Source: Phalacrocorax aristotelis (lineage: Eukaryota; Chordata; Aves; Suliformes; Phalacrocoracidae). From it: DNA of 64,000 nt. The stretch covers positions 1,514,983-1,578,982 of the forward strand of contig NC_134277.1 in the NCBI RefSeq assembly GCF_949628215.1, written 5' to 3'. The notes below the pieces were generated by a model that saw only the letters and a list, made by a program, of their open reading frames with translations, had not been told where the DNA came from and searched no databases. Position 1 is the stretch's first letter. Each line of letters begins with the position of its first letter. The position numbers were made by a program, and so were the translations under genes. Positions 1 through 14,500 of this stretch are shown here, piece by piece.

Positions 1-1631
1 TTATTTTAAATGTAAAGTTTCTTTTATAGTTTAGCAAAATAGTGTTTGTGGCACTATGGTAATTAGTATTTTTATTGCCCACCTGCAGAAAGAAGATGCA
101 TTTCAACCTCAGCCTTCTTAGAGATTAGTCAGATCAGTTGCACATGAATTATGTGTGTGGTCTGGTACAGAAATTCAAAGGAGTGGCTTTTGGTAGCGGT
201 ACCTGAACTAGCTGCGTAGCTGTGACAGCCTTTCTCTGAGAGCAGACTACAGCTTTCCTGGTTTGTTAAATTTTGGCTATGTTGTCACCCTAATCTGGCA
301 TAAGACAACATTGCTCTGCAAGGGTTAGACTTGCCATTACTCTTAGGCCTTGTTAGGCATTTCTGCTTCTTCTCTTTTGTCAGTATTAGTTCTACTGTAC
401 TAGTAGTGTGGGCTGTAGTACTAGTATGTGTGGGCTGAACACACACAAGTCAGTGAACCAAACCGTTTGAAAGCTAACAAAACTTGCTTCCAAATCAGTT
501 CCCTGATCTCAGTCACAGGAAATAAAACAAACCAAAAAACCAACCAACAAACAAAAAAAAAGCGCCAAAATTAGGTTATTCTTCCTTGGGATAGAATATA
601 AAAGAGGTTCCTGGGCACAGTTTCAAACTATTTTAAGCTGTTGTAAGGCTAAGCTGCTCCAAAAAGCCACTTTCATTTCAGTTGTGGGTGTGGATTGCCA
701 CAGTCTCCATTCTCTTGGCACAAACGATGGAGATTTGCAGTTGTGGGGCTCACTATTCTGACTGAAACCATGCCTGAAAGAAATGTTGCTGTCTTAGAGG
801 AAACAGAAATGCCCTGCTGAGAGGAGATGGGATCTCCCTTTTCAATGGCAGTTCAGTCTCAGATACATTTTGACTGTGTAACTTCAAGAACTCATTCCGT
901 GCCATTCTCTTTCCCCTCTATACAAATAGCAACTATCCAGGATAAAGGCACTCCAATATGGTTGAGAGAAAATTTTAGGGAGTGTATGAGCTAACTGAAA
1001 TCCTGATATAGCCAGTTAGAATCTTTATCATTTAGACAATATAATTACGTTTGTTATGCTCACCAGTATTACAAATTTTTGCTTTAAAATTATCCTTAAG
1101 CCTTGATTTGTTATAAAGCTAGCTTTGGGTGACCTAGCACCCAACAGAGTAATCCTTGCCTAATAATGTGGCAAATATTAAACTTGAGTATGGGTACACA
1201 CTTGAAGAGGCACCAAATTCCATGGTATCCAAGGAATGTATACTGCTAGAGATGCAGAACCGGGTAGTTGAAGAGTCGTATCACAGAGATCAGGAGAAAA
1301 AATGTATTCTATTGACTAGTTGTTGTTGGGTGAATTTTCTGGTATGCAAAAGAATGGTGGGAACATGCCTGAAAAACAGAATTCCAAGGTACTTTGTTGA
1401 TGTGAGGCAGCTAAGCAGTTATTACCAACAGTAGAAGCATCATCCTGACTTCATTCTCTCTATCTCTGGTTAATCTCCAGTAGTTCAGAGGAAGGACCAT
1501 TCTTTTTCTTCTCCCACTCCCTAAAGTCAAATTATGCATCAGTGTTGGAAAGGAAAATTCTTTCCTGGGTCTGCATGCAAGTTGTTATTATCTGAAATAT
1601 GTGATACAGATAGTCTGTGTGCATAGCACAT
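1..1631. other. SMARCD3 intron sequence at the window start
   Basis: No exon, RNA gene or clear repeat could be recognised here. The stretch is AT-leaning, with short A-rich runs near 540-560. It is probably part of the intron before the first SMARCD3 exon of the window, because that exon (2416) opens with an acceptor and in the middle of the protein. The short open frames inside have no recognisable similarity and are taken as chance. Confidence 0.6.
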
Positions 1632-2184
1632 TGTTGTGGTTTCAGCTGGGATAGAGATTTTTTTTTTTTCCTAGTAGCTGGTGTATAGTGCTGTGTTTTG
1701 GATTTAGTATGAGAATAGTGTTGGAAACACACTGACGTTTTAGTTGTTGCTAGGCAGTGCTTACGCTAGTCAGGGACTTTTCAGCTTCTCATGCCCTGCC
1801 AGTGAGAAGCTGGGAGGGGCACAGGCAGGACAGCTGAGCAAACTGGCCAAAGGGATGTTCCATACCATATGATGTCATGGTCAGCATATAAACCGGGGGG
1901 AGCTGGCTGGAGGGTGGACCACTGCTCGGGAACTGGCTGGGCACTGGTCAGCGGGTGGTGAGCAATTGCATTGTGCATCACTTATTTTGTGTATTCTATT
2001 ATTATTACTACTTCTTCTACTCTTATTTCCCCTTCCTTTTCTGTGCTATTAAACTGTCTTTATCTCAACCCATGAATTTTACTCTGCCCCCCGCCCCGAT
2101 TCTCTCTGCAATCCCACTGGGTGGGGGGGATAGTAAGTGAATGGCTGTGTGGTCTATAGCTGCCCGCCAGGTTAAACCACAACA
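1632..2184 (+). mobile_element. Solo LTR, avian ERV-L-like family
   Basis: The ends form an inverted repeat, TGTTGTGGTTT at the left and AAACCACAACA at the right, as expected for LTR termini. The interior shares blocks with the LTR at 27759-28359, including the 'agctgggatagag' start, the 'ggccaaagggatgttcc' block, a 'catataaa' TATA-like box, and the 'attaaactg...tcaaccca' polyadenylation region. The flanking five bases (cacat and catat) are an imperfect duplication, which suits an old insertion. No internal retroviral sequence follows, so it is a solo LTR sitting in a SMARCD3 intron in sense orientation. Confidence 0.85.
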
Positions 2185-2415
2185 CATATGTAGAGTGTCC
2201 CTCTTTCTTTTCAAACCCTAGACATAGTTCTTCCAGAGCACTGACAGTGGTAAACATCTGAGCAACTTGTATTTTTGCAATCACTGCCATTGAATGGGAT
2301 GCTTCTCCTGAGGAACAGAGCTAAATTAAAGAGAATTAAAGCTGGAACTTGATATCTGTGTGCCTGTCTGCTTTTCTCTCTGTTGCCATATCCATCTCCT
2401 TCCTTTCTGTTACAG

Positions 2416-2577
2416 CCTCCACAGTTTAAACTGGATCCACGATTAGCTCGTTTGTTGGGGATACACACACAGACCCGATCAGCCATCATCCAGGCTCTCT
2501 GGCAGTACATCAAAACAAATAAGCTGCAAGACTCCCATGATAAGGAATACATTAACTGCGACAAGTACTTCCAGCAG
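2416..2577 (+). CDS. SMARCD3: SMARCD3 exon (SWIB domain, first half)
   Basis: This 162-bp, phase-0 exon encodes 54 residues from PPQFKLD to DKYFQQ. It is preceded by the acceptor 'tttctgttacag' and followed by the donor 'gtaact'. It forms the first half of the SWIB fold. Confidence 0.95.
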
Positions 2578-5500
2578 GTAACTCCTTTTTGGACACTGTA
2601 GCTCTTTAGAAGCAAACTATAATATCCATTTGCAAATTTTGGATGGATGAAAATTACTGATTTTTATCGTCCATTAATGATTTGCAGTATCTTTAGTACT
2701 GAATGGCTTTCAACAGTCACTACAACTAATATAATAAGCACCCTCCTCATGTGCCAGTGTTGTCAAAAAATGACATCTGGTGGTTCAGGGCTGCCACATA
2801 AGTTGTGGCCTTTCCAGGAAGGAGGAATTGTTTCTCTAGTTGTTTCACTGTATTGATTTACTGGCCTTTTTTTCCTGATGTATCATTTTGTACTAAGAAA
2901 CATGAAAATAATCTGCTGATTCTGATTACCAAATCATACATAGACCTGTTTTCTTCCCTTCTCTTTCCCTGTTTATGAAGGGCAGAAGACATGGAAGATA
3001 TAATTAGAAAATCTATTTTTTCTTAATTCTGCTTCAGATTATAAAATACTCTCAGTGATCTGCACGATGTTTTGAAAGTAGCACGTTACGACTTTTTGTC
3101 TTTCACAATGACCTCTAGAATTAACCAAGAAGGCCACTTACAGGCATCTCCACCTTTTCTGTAAATATGATTATATTTATTTTGTAAAGTTAATGTTATC
3201 TGAGCTATTACTATCTTTATGGGTTTCCTTTTTCTGTAGCTTCAGGCTTACCTAATTCATTTTGAAAGTACCTGAAGGTAGGGTTTGTGACATACTCCTG
3301 TTTAGGGAAAGTACTGGCAGTTACAATAAATGAATAAAGTTTTGGTGAGCATTGAAAGTAAATGTTGCAATGGAAGTTGTGTCCTAGTTGTCTTTTTAAG
3401 GTTTTATTTTCTGTTATTAATTTGCCCTACAGTGGTTTAAAGTGACCAATGCTTGAAATAACTTAAAGACAGCACTGTTTTTTTCCACATTTGAAAATAC
3501 AAAATAAAAAAAAATAATTGAGAGATTCATGGGTATTTTTAGGAATATGGAACCAAAGTGATCTGGGTGGTATAGTCACTCTCTCGTTTGGGTTGTTTGT
3601 TGTTTTTTTGTGGGTGGTTTTCTTTTTAGAATTACAGCATGCAGTCTTTTTCATATATAATGAAAATTCCATCTTAAAACCACAATTTTTTTTTTTTTTT
3701 GGCAAAATTACAAAGATGTTTGCTCTGTTGCTTAGATGATTTGAATTCCATTCTCTATTTATGTACAGCCAATTTAGACTCAATTTTGTTTGTGCCAGGC
3801 TGAAGAGGAAATGGAAAAGGGGAGGGTAAAAACAGATCTGAAAAATCATGAGAAGAATGGAAAAGGTGAACAAGGAGTAATTATTGTTTATTTTGGTAAA
3901 TAATTAGAGGCCATAAACTGAAACTGGCAGGTAGCAACTTAAAAGCAAACAAAAGGAATCAAGCATAGTTAAACTTAGGAACTCCTTGTGATAGGACATT
4001 ACAAATGCTAAAAGTGTGTATGTACGGATAAAAAAAATTTTGGCTATTATAAATTCAAGGTAATTGCTAAGGTGTGGAGATTGGGAGAGTTTTTTGGGGA
4101 AGGGCCAGTATGTGTTTCTCCCATTCTTACATTTATCCTTTAATATCCACCTTTGGCCACTCTCAAGGGCAGGATAGTGTGGTAAATGTGTAGGAGATCC
4201 TTTGTCTGATCCAGTACAGTAGTTCATGCCGTACTTATGGTAAGCAGGAGGACCTTCTCACTTTTATTTATTTTAATTTTCATCTTAAGAACTTTGCTAG
4301 AAAAAGAACTTGCTGGAGCCATCTCCTCTTCATGTATCTCATCAGAGGCTTATTAGCTCATAGGTCTCCTTTGTGTTAGAACTCTTCAGGAATACCATCA
4401 GACCTGATAATTGTCTTCCCATCCTCAGAAGACTTGTCAGATGAGAGCTGAGACGTAGCAGATTCGTCTTCTAGGAGACTGAACCTCACTCCCTGCAAGA
4501 GCTGGCTAATCTGGAGTAGTTTCATAAGAATGCAGTGCTTGCATAGATTTAAATCATAAATGGGATTGATTTTAGTGATTCCATTTTCCTTAGGTCTCTA
4601 GCAAAATTGTCCTAAGTAGCTCATCTTGCTTTTAAAACTGATGTTAGTACTTAGGAAAACTAATCCCATTAAATCAAATGAAACATTTCATGATGAGTTT
4701 ATTTGGTTTTCACCCTAATACTCTAAAAGATTGAGATACGGAGGGTAAAGGAATTGGGTTAGGAACACCTTCCAGTCTGATATTTCTGTAGTCTGTAGTT
4801 TTAGGCATGTAACTCCTGGAAAAAAATCATGGTCGTAGCTGGAAGTGCACAGATCACTTAGGGGAGCAGTACATAACACATCAGTGTCTCTAGTATTTCC
4901 TTTTAGATCCCGGTCTTCTCATTTGGTATGCCAGCTTTTCTAAATCCTATGCTGGTGTGCTTGTGGCTGTATCTAATGACTCAATACAGAACAGACTGAA
5001 AAATTACCACTGAATGAGTTAGCTCACACCCCAGAATTACTATAGCCGTATAGGCTTTTAGAGCCAGTGGTTGTAAGTTTAGACAATTAACTCCGGTTAA
5101 GTAGGAATGTGAGAAGCTTTAGGAAAATTCCATCTAGCCTTAGTTTCCAGTCTCTCACCGCTTCTCTCACTGTGTGTGTACTTGCTCCCTTTTCCCTCCT
5201 TAAAGCTCTTGGGCATCCACATTAGGAGTTTGACATGAGTATTGAGCCAGTGGTGACAGCAGATTGGATGGAGCTTGGTGTGCAAAGATTTTCAGTGGGA
5301 ATTCCACAGCCATCTCTATGAATTGTCAGAATTCAGAACTGAAATACAGAGTGAGTTGCAGACTCAGTAGATTAGGTTACTTCCTTGCTCTTTAGAAACT
5401 AGCTGGCTGAATTCCTGGATGCAGGTAAGTCCAGCAAATTAGACAGATTTTAGAGTTGATGAAGAAAGATCCTTTTCTGTTTAGAAACAGTGTTTATGTC

Positions 5501-8500
5501 AGCTGGGAGATTTGCAATCCATTGTGTTAGAAGCAAAAGCAAGAAAAAAGGTCCAAAGGTATTTCAAAAGCCAGAGCTGGCTTCTAGGCATTTCTGCTAC
5601 CGAATTCCCTCGCTGCAGAAAATTATGAATTTCAGAAGATACTCTATCTGAGGAACTACAGCAACCTAGTTGAACAGTCTGACTTCGTATGTCCATTCTA
5701 CAACCTGATAGTCCATTCTTTTCAACCCTGCCTGCATCCTTTGCCTCTAGAGCTGCAAAGCATGTTTCTGTTTATAGCTACAATACTACAAGTAGGACCT
5801 CTCTTCTACCAGGTGGAGTTTCCCTAAGAGGCATTTGCATAGGCCTCAACATTTTCACAAAATGCCTCCATGTAACAGCATGCTTTCAGGCAAATGTTAA
5901 TATATACATAGTTGGGGTTTTTTTTTAAGTCAGTTCAAATGGAATATCTTTAGAGAAAAGCCTATTCAGTTGTTCGGAGCACTAAAAATCCCAGCTGGAA
6001 AAAAAGGCTGTAATAATTATATTTCTGACAACCCCAGGTGTAAGGTGTCATTCTAGATTCACAGCAAAGCACTGCAATTACAGAAAATTTCCAAAAACTA
6101 CAGATTTTGATGCTTTTCAAGAGATTTTTTTTTTTCTGAATTCAATACATATTTCGCTTCTGGACCATAGTAAAGAGAAGGCAACCATGAGATGTTGATT
6201 GGAAAGAAGTAGATCTGTTCAAACAGGTTGTTTAGGTTTTGGTTAAAAATAAATAAAACCATGTTGCCTTTTTTCCCTTAATCTTTTAAAAAAATAAATT
6301 GCAAATTGTTTTAAAATCCAAAAATGTTTTATTGTATTTTTCTTTAGCATAAAATATTGCAGGAAACATGCCTTGGAAAAAAAAAGAGAAAAATAATTTT
6401 ATATTTCCTCTGGTTAAAAAGAAATAGTTTTCTTTATGATATGCTGCAGCCAACCCTTAGTGAGAGAGCAAGTGTTCAGTTCTCTCCCATCATTGGTGTG
6501 GTTTATCCTGATGTCCCATTAAAGCGGCCCGTGCCCTTCAGCAGCTAAAACAAAAGTGGGACACCTGAAATTGTTGCCATCTGATGCATCTGTCAGCCAG
6601 CCCAGATTGTAATTACAGCAGAAATTTGCAGGGAGAGAAGTAACCGAAAGTTTATTCTGTTCAAGGAGCCAGAATTATAGCTTTCCAAATCACCTTACTT
6701 TTGAACTGTTGATTCCTTACTTCCTCATTTAACTGCAATTTAGGTTTTGGACAAGAATAACATGCTTTATTGTATTCCAGATCTTTGACTGTCCACGGCT
6801 AAAGTTTTCTGAAATTCCTCAGAGACTCACTAACCTGCTGCTGCCACCAGACCCTATAGTGATAAACCATATCATCAGGTAAGCTGGTCAGTCAGCTCAG
6901 CACTGTCATGTGCAAAACACTCACTATACAAAATACAGAAACAGCTACAGTAGCAGGGACCAGAACCCAGTTTTTATAACTTCCAGGTGAGTACCTTGGA
7001 CTTTGTTTTGTGTTCATTCTCTGTGGCATTCTTACCTGCATAATTCTGAATTATTTTCAGTAGAATGGCACCAATTCTCTAGGCGTATGCAAAACGTCTT
7101 TTCATCCCTGCTAGAATACCATTGAAAGAGTTAGTCAGGTTTCTTTCCTAAGGGGAGAGGAACAAGAGTTTGAATCCACTTAGAGGGGAAAAAAAAAGGA
7201 ATTGAAGTAAGATATTATACATTATGGGCAATCATTCTAATCACTGAGTTGTTATGTAGAATTTACAACACTGTTGCAGTTTCAAATACAGTGGCCAGTC
7301 CATGCATGCTTTGTTGGGATTGGGTCAGCTGTTTGGGTGTTAGTCTTATTCTAAGAATGCCAACTAGTCAAGAGATCTCAAGAGATTCACAATAAAGAAT
7401 GCCTAGGTTCAGAGAAGGCCATTGTGACCAAGATAGTGAGCTTACGGCATCTTTGTCAAAACAGATGTATTTCTGCCATAGTAGATGAAATACAACTTTC
7501 AGCTATCTAGGGCACTTCCAGCACATTCCATATTTAAGTGACAGTTGGGGGCGGGGGATAAAGAAACTTTTGGGAATTGCAACCTTGCTGTTAAGATATT
7601 TCGGTCTTTCCCAAGTTCGTTTGTGGTCTTGGTCAAAACTCTGATGCTGGCTGTTTAAACGTTATTGTTAATTGAGTGTAGTGATTTGATTTCCTACAGA
7701 ATATTGACAACAAATATTTCTGAATATGCTTAAAATTGGGATCTTTATTTCAAATTTGTAGCATATGTGATAAGTTTAAATAGTACATAGGCTATCAAAG
7801 TAAAATTTGCTTTTTGATTAATTTGAATATATTAACCAGAGTAATCAAAAAGCAGCTTGACTACCATGCATGTTGATAGCTGTGTATATACTGTCATTGA
7901 AGACAACTCAGTGACCTGGTTGATGGACCAGAAAAAGCTGAGGTCTTCAGAGATATATAGTCATTGTCTTGGAGAAAAATGACATGGAAGTGATGGTTAT
8001 GTTTCCAGGGGCAGAGAGAGGGCAAAGAGGTTCTGGAGGCAGGTGTTTTCTGTTACATGCAAGCTGAAGAGAGGGACCTTGTGTGTAGTAGCATTCTCTG
8101 ATACACCGTGTGCACCATACAGTACTTGACAGCATTACACTGCACTGACAAAATGCCATGGAAAGGGGAAGCATTAATTTCCTGAGAAGAGGGAACCCCT
8201 TTGCAATAGTCTTTACAGTCTCAAGCTAAGCTAAAATAAATCTCGAAGTCTGGCATGAATTTAAAGGAAGTAAGTAATTTTTAGATTCATGAAATCACAG
8301 AATAATGTACAGTAGAAGGGATTGCTGGTGGTCATCTAGAGTTCCTCCTTCCCAACTCAAAGCAGGTTCAGATTATATCAGGATGCTTAGGAACCTAGTC
8401 CAGCTGAGCTTTAAAAAGACTCTCTCAGACCCTCAGCCCTGCCCTGCTGCATTCAAATTTTAAGCGTGAATGTTGTCAACCACTGAAACAATTTGTCAAT

Positions 8501-11500
8501 TGCTTGTTGATGTTTAACCCCAGCCAGCAACTAAGCACCACACAGATCCTTGCTGACTCCCCTCCAGTGGGATGGGGGAAGAGAATCGGAAGGGTAATAG
8601 TGAGAAAACTTGTGGGTTGAGATAAAAACAGTTTAATAATTTAAATAAAATATTAGAATAATAAAAACAACAACTGCAAAATTTGGAATTAAAATGAAAA
8701 TAACAGAGAGAGAGAAATAAAACCCAAGAAAGACAAGTGATGCAGATTAAAACAATTGCTCACCACCAACTGACTGATGCCCAGCAAGTTCCTGAGCAGC
8801 ATCCTGCCCCCCCACCCAGTTTATTGCTGTGTGGTATTGTATGGTGTGTATGGAATCTCTCTTTGGCCAGTTGGGGTCAGCTGTCCAAGCTGTGTCCTCT
8901 CCCAGCTTCTTCTGCACCCCCAGCCTACTCACTCATGGAGTGGGGAGAGGAGCAGAAGAGGCCTTGACTCTGTGCAAGCCCTGCTCAGCAGTACCTAAAA
9001 CATCCCAGTGTTGCCAACACTGTTTCCAGCACAAATCCAAAACATAGCCCCATACCAGCTGCTATGAAGAAAATTAACACTATCCCGGCCAAAACCAGCA
9101 CACGGCCACAGGGAATTTTTCAACACTAGTGATTTTAAATATATGTGTTCTTAATTCAGAGAAATCCTCAGGCCTTCTACAAGCTCAACTAGATCACAGT
9201 TATTCACAGAATCACAGAATCCCAGGTTGGAAGGGACCTCAGGGATCATCTAGTCCAACCTTTCTAGGAAGAGCCCAGCCTAGACAAGATGGCCCAGCAC
9301 CCTGTCCAGACGAATCCTAAAGGCGTCCAACATGGACATGGAGTCAGCCACTTCCCTGGGGAGATTATTCCAGTGGTGGCAGTCCTCAATGTGAAAAATT
9401 TCCCTCTCGTGTCGAATCAGAATCTCCCCAAGAGCAACTTGTGTCCATTCTCCCTTGTCCTCTCCATGGGACTCCATGTAAAAAGGGAGTCTCCATCTTC
9501 TTTGTAGCTGCCCCTTAAGTACTGGTACATGGGGATGAGATCCCCTCTGAGCCTCCTTTTCTCAAGGCTGAACGAACCCCGCTCTCCCAGCCTATCCTCA
9601 TATGGCAGCTTCCCAGTCCTCTGATCATCCTGGTGGCCCTTCTCTGGACCCCTTCCAGCCCGTCCACATCCTTTTTGTACAGCGGGGACCAGAACTGTAC
9701 ACAGTATTCCAGGTGTAGCCTGACAAGCACTGAGTAGAGTGGGAGTATTCATTCTAGTTTTAGAGTATGTGCACAGAGACTAAAATGTGAAGTATTCTAA
9801 ACTCATTCTAGAAATAACAGTTTTTTAGAACCACCCTTCAGATAACAACCACCCCCCCTTTTTGAAACAGAAAACAAAAAAATGCAATGGGGTCGAAGTG
9901 GAAATAAAATAGAAATGAACAAAAAGCCTCTAATCTTGGTAAATATTTTAAATATTAGGTAGACTCAAGAAGAATGCAGGATACAATTAAAAAATACAGA
10001 GTGTATAATAGTTTCTGGTCTCTTCAATACCAAATGCACAAAATTTAGAACTGGTAGAAGTCAAATCTTCTTACCTGAGCTCAAGCTGGATCTGGAGCTT
10101 TTCTTGAGTTGTACTCCTTACTGCAGCTGGCACACCTAAAATCAGAAGTATGGGGAGATACTTCTGTGGGATTTCCCATTTCTGTAAAGAAGCAAGCTGT
10201 GCCCCACACACACTTTTAACATTACATAAGTAGGCTACAAAGCATAGCTCTCCAATATTCTCCTATTATAAATAGGTTAGCTCTTGATTTCCCCTTTTTG
10301 ACTACCATCATGATTAAAAAAAAAAAGTTCCTTATACTGGCTCAATTGCCCATGTTGTAGTGAGTTTCTGTTGCTTCTCATCCTATTATTGTGCACCTCC
10401 AAGAGAAGGTCTTTTCTTCACCGTCCCACATGGCAGTTGCATTCACCAACAGTGTCTCCCTTCCCTCTTCTCTTCTCAAGGTTAGACAAACCCAGCTGTT
10501 GCAGCTTCTCTTTGTAGGCATGTGCTCCAGCCCCCAGACATTCTGGTGGTCCTCTGCAGGCCTCACTCCAGAACACCACGTTTTTCTATTCCTGTGCCCC
10601 AGGAGTCCAGACGTAGTTTCACAAGTGCGGCATAGCAAGGAAAAGCCTCTTTCCTTGACTTGATGGCAATGCTTATGCTAATACAGCCCATTTTGCAGTT
10701 GAACCTTGTCACAGCTGGCTTACCTCACAGACTCATTCTCCGCTTGTTGTCCATGAGGACCCCCAGGTCCTCTCCTGCAAAACTGCCTTCTACCCAGTTG
10801 ATGACCACCTGTACCACTCCATGGCATCATTCTATCCCAGGAGCAGAACTTGGTATTTGCTTTCATTGAACTTTACAATGTTGGTCTGCCGTCCTGCTCT
10901 GTGGCCTGTCAAGGTCCCTCTGAAGAGCTGTGCTCTCTTGACTCTGACATAGGCTCAGGGACCTGGGAGGCCTGAGGACAGGACGTAGAAGGAGAAATTG
11001 AGGCAAAGACAACACTTGGAAATAACCTCTGGAGATCATCTGGTCAAATGCCGTCCCCTGTTCAAGCAGAGCCACCTGTAGCCGGTTGGCCAGGACCGTG
11101 TCCAGACAGCTTTTGAACATCTTCAACATGGAAGACATCAAAACCTCTCTGAGAAACCTGTGCCAGTGCTTGGTCAGCCTTAGAGTAAAAAATTGTTTCC
11201 TGTGGTTCAGACTGAGCCTCCTGTGTTTTCCTTTGCACCCATTGCCTCTTGTCCTGTCACTGGGTACCACTGAAAAGATCCTGGCTCCATCTTCTTTAAA
11301 CCCTCCCTTTGGGTATTGATACGTTCTCTTGCCCCAAAACCTTTTGCTCTCTAGGCTGAACAGTCCCAGATCTCTCAGTCCTTCCTCATGTGTGAGGTGT
11401 TCCAATACCTTAATCATCTTCATGGACCTTCATGGAACACTCTCTGGTAGCTCCATTATCTCCCTTTTTCTGGGAAGCCCGACACTGAACACAGTACTCC

Positions 11501-14500
11501 ACGTGTGGCCTCACCATTGCTGAGTATAGAGAAGGACCACCCCCCTCCACCTGCTTGCAACACTCCTAATGCCAGTCCATCCATGGAAGTTCTTCTGCTC
11601 CCCCAAGCCTAACAAGCTCAATTAGATCCTGAGCCAGTTTTTAACTACCTACAGCAGATGCACACAACCTAGATATTTAAAAAACAACGTTGAGAAGCCA
11701 GCATTTTTATATTACAACTGGCAACAACTGAAGTCTGATTTACCAACTACTGGGCTGAAAAACTGTTTTATTGCCAAGAAACTTTAGTCTAAAGATGAAG
11801 TAAATGTTACGTATAAACCCCAACAAATTAACTATAAATTTAGGATAAGGCAAGCCAAAGAATAATACTTATATTTAGCTTGTTAAAGATGAAAAAGAAA
11901 ATAGTAAGATTGGTTGAAATATACTGGAAGTAGGAAGTCTACTATTGAACCTGAGAAAGTAATAAGGTCTAAAAAACTGTTCTTGGAAGACAGCCAGCTG
12001 CTTAAAGTCTGATTAAAAAAAAAATCAAAATTAATTCTTTTAATCAATGTTAACTTTTGAGATTAGGGAGAGACCCATACCTGTGCAGTATGGGTTTTGG
12101 AGGGCAGGTGGAAAGAGTGTATCTGAAAAACTTTATCACAACAAGGTATCAAAAATAAGTAAATTTAACACACACTAAATGAGGAGTTGTAAATGGTTTT
12201 TCATGCAGAACTTTCCACGAAGTTACTTAACTACCAACCACTGTCCCTTTGTCCTTGGCACTGGCGAGACTGCACCTTGAGTACTGTGTTCAGCTTTGGG
12301 CACCTCAGTACAAGAAAGACACTGAGGTGCTGGAGCGTATCCAGAGAAGGGCAATGAAGCTCGTTAAGGGTCTAGAGCACAAGTCCTATGAGGAACAGCT
12401 GAGGGAATTGGGGTTGTTTAGCCTGGAGAAAAGGAGGCTGAGGGCACACCTCATTGCTCTCTACAGCTACCAGAAAGGAACTTGTAGTGAGGTGGTTGTC
12501 AGTGCCTTTTCCCAAGTAACAAATAAGAGGGCAAGAGGAAGCGGCCTCAAGTTGCACCAGGGGAGGTTTAGATTTGATATCAGGAAAAAATTCCTTCACC
12601 GAAAGGAATGTCGAGCATTGGAACAGGCTGCCCAGGGAAGTGGTTGAGTCACCATCGCTGGAGGTATTTAAAAGACGTGTAGACGTGGTGCTTAGGGACA
12701 TGATTTAGTGGTGGACTTGGCAATGTTTGGTTTACAGTTTGAGTCGATGGTCGTGAGGGTCTTTTCCAACCTAAATGATTCTACACAGTGTGTTACCTAT
12801 TACTGAAATGTCCTTCAGTAACAGAGGGGTGGTAAATAGTTAACGTGATGCCAAAAACATACCAGGACCAATCTGGACATTGGAAGCCAATTGGTACTAA
12901 CTGTAGCAGAGAATGGAGTTGATAGATATGCGATATATTGGGGAAGAGTCAATGTAGCTTCTGTAACAGGACAGCATGACTGGCTATATTCTTTGAAGAA
13001 TTCAGCAGGCAACTTTACAAAGTGTTCATACTGTGTGAATACAAAGTATTCACTGTTACCTCTCAAGAAGTAGCTGGGAATCATTACAATGCTGCATAGC
13101 TGCCAAAACAATTACAGTGCTAGGAATTATTAGAGAAGGAACTGAGAACCAACTAAAATGTCATTATGTGCTCAAATCCAGAATGGTAGTATACAGTTCT
13201 ACTTACCTTAACTCAAAAAAGATGCAGTCGAGCACAGACCATACCAGTATGGTATTTACCACTGGGGATTGCTTTGGAGGCCAGAGTTATAGCAGGTCTC
13301 AGGAAGGTGTTAGACAATTTAATGAAGACTATGTCCATTAGCAGCTATTAAAGTTGATGATCTGGACAAAACCTCCAGCTCAAAAGTCTCTGAATTCTGA
13401 CTGATGAAAGATAAGAGGATATACTAGGATATATAAATACATAAAGATAACCTGTTCTTAAACTTTTCTTACAGCATCTGCAACAGGCTTCATCAGAGTG
13501 TATTCTGGCTGGCTGGATATTTATTCCAATTCACTATGGTAGTTCTCATGATCTTCTGTTATACTCTCCATAGTGTCGACCCCAATGATCAGAAGAAGAC
13601 GGCTTGTTATGACATAGATGTAGAAGTTGAAGACCCATTAAAGGGACAGATGAGTAGTTTTCTTCTCTCGACAGCTAACCAACAGGAGATTACAGCATTG
13701 GACAACAAGGTACTAGCCCAGGAGTCAATTATCACATGGCATATATACTCATTATGTACCTTCATGTGGGTTTGGTGTCACACATCAAAGAAAGACAGTA
13801 ATGTTGCAAGATAGGCACTTCTCAGTTGGATGTGCTTTCAAGGGATGAATCAGCCCCATGCAATGGGAATACAGAGGGGTGAATGGCATTCCCGCTTAGG
13901 ATTTGATCCACGGCCTGGCACAGTTGTTGCGGTGATAGAAGCAGAGTTTCACAGGAGGTATAATGAGTTCCCTGGCATTCAAGAATTTTCTGATCTGTTT
14001 GACTGTAACTGTTTATTGGGAGGTCATGGTACCTTGCTAAATTGCTGTAAGACAAAGCTAAGAGAAGCTCATACTCCAGATGTGTTTTGTGCCTGCATGG
14101 TTGCAGAACAACTCTCTACAGTAGGTGCAAATATGGAAAATGCATGGCAGAAAAATCACTTGGAGCAGTTTGGCAGACTTGTTTTCAGTGTTACTGAAAG
14201 AGGATTGTGCACACTTCAAATAATAGTATCTGTCTTACAGCAGTGGTGAGCTCTGCAGGCTGTATTAGAGATTCATATCATGAGGACTGTTAGCCAGCTT
14301 TTGGTACATGTGTAAATGGCTGATTTGGCTTGTTAAGGGGTAAACAAAAGTGGCTTCTCAGAGCAAGGGAAGAAGAGGTGTGACATCATGGACCAGAGAT
14401 GATTTATGTGGTGTACAGTCAGGCCCAGTTTCTGTTTGTTTACCTCTAGTACAAACAAATATGCTAAACTCTGGTCTTGATGCAGTTTTAAAGGGGGTTT

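Larger units (their letters stand above)
6879..13573 (+). other. SMARCD3: SMARCD3 intron loaded with retroelements
   Basis: This 6.7-kb intron runs from donor gtaagc to acceptor 'ctccatag'. It carries an antisense solo LTR and five CR1 fragments, four antisense and one sense, listed separately. The remaining sequence (6879-8286, 11546-12248 and 12787-13573) holds nothing I can name. Confidence 0.85.

Noticed and set aside
13830..14249. 139-codon intronic frame
   Set aside because: No recognisable motif, no splice or promoter context, and a 77-codon frame overlaps it antisense. Treated as chance.
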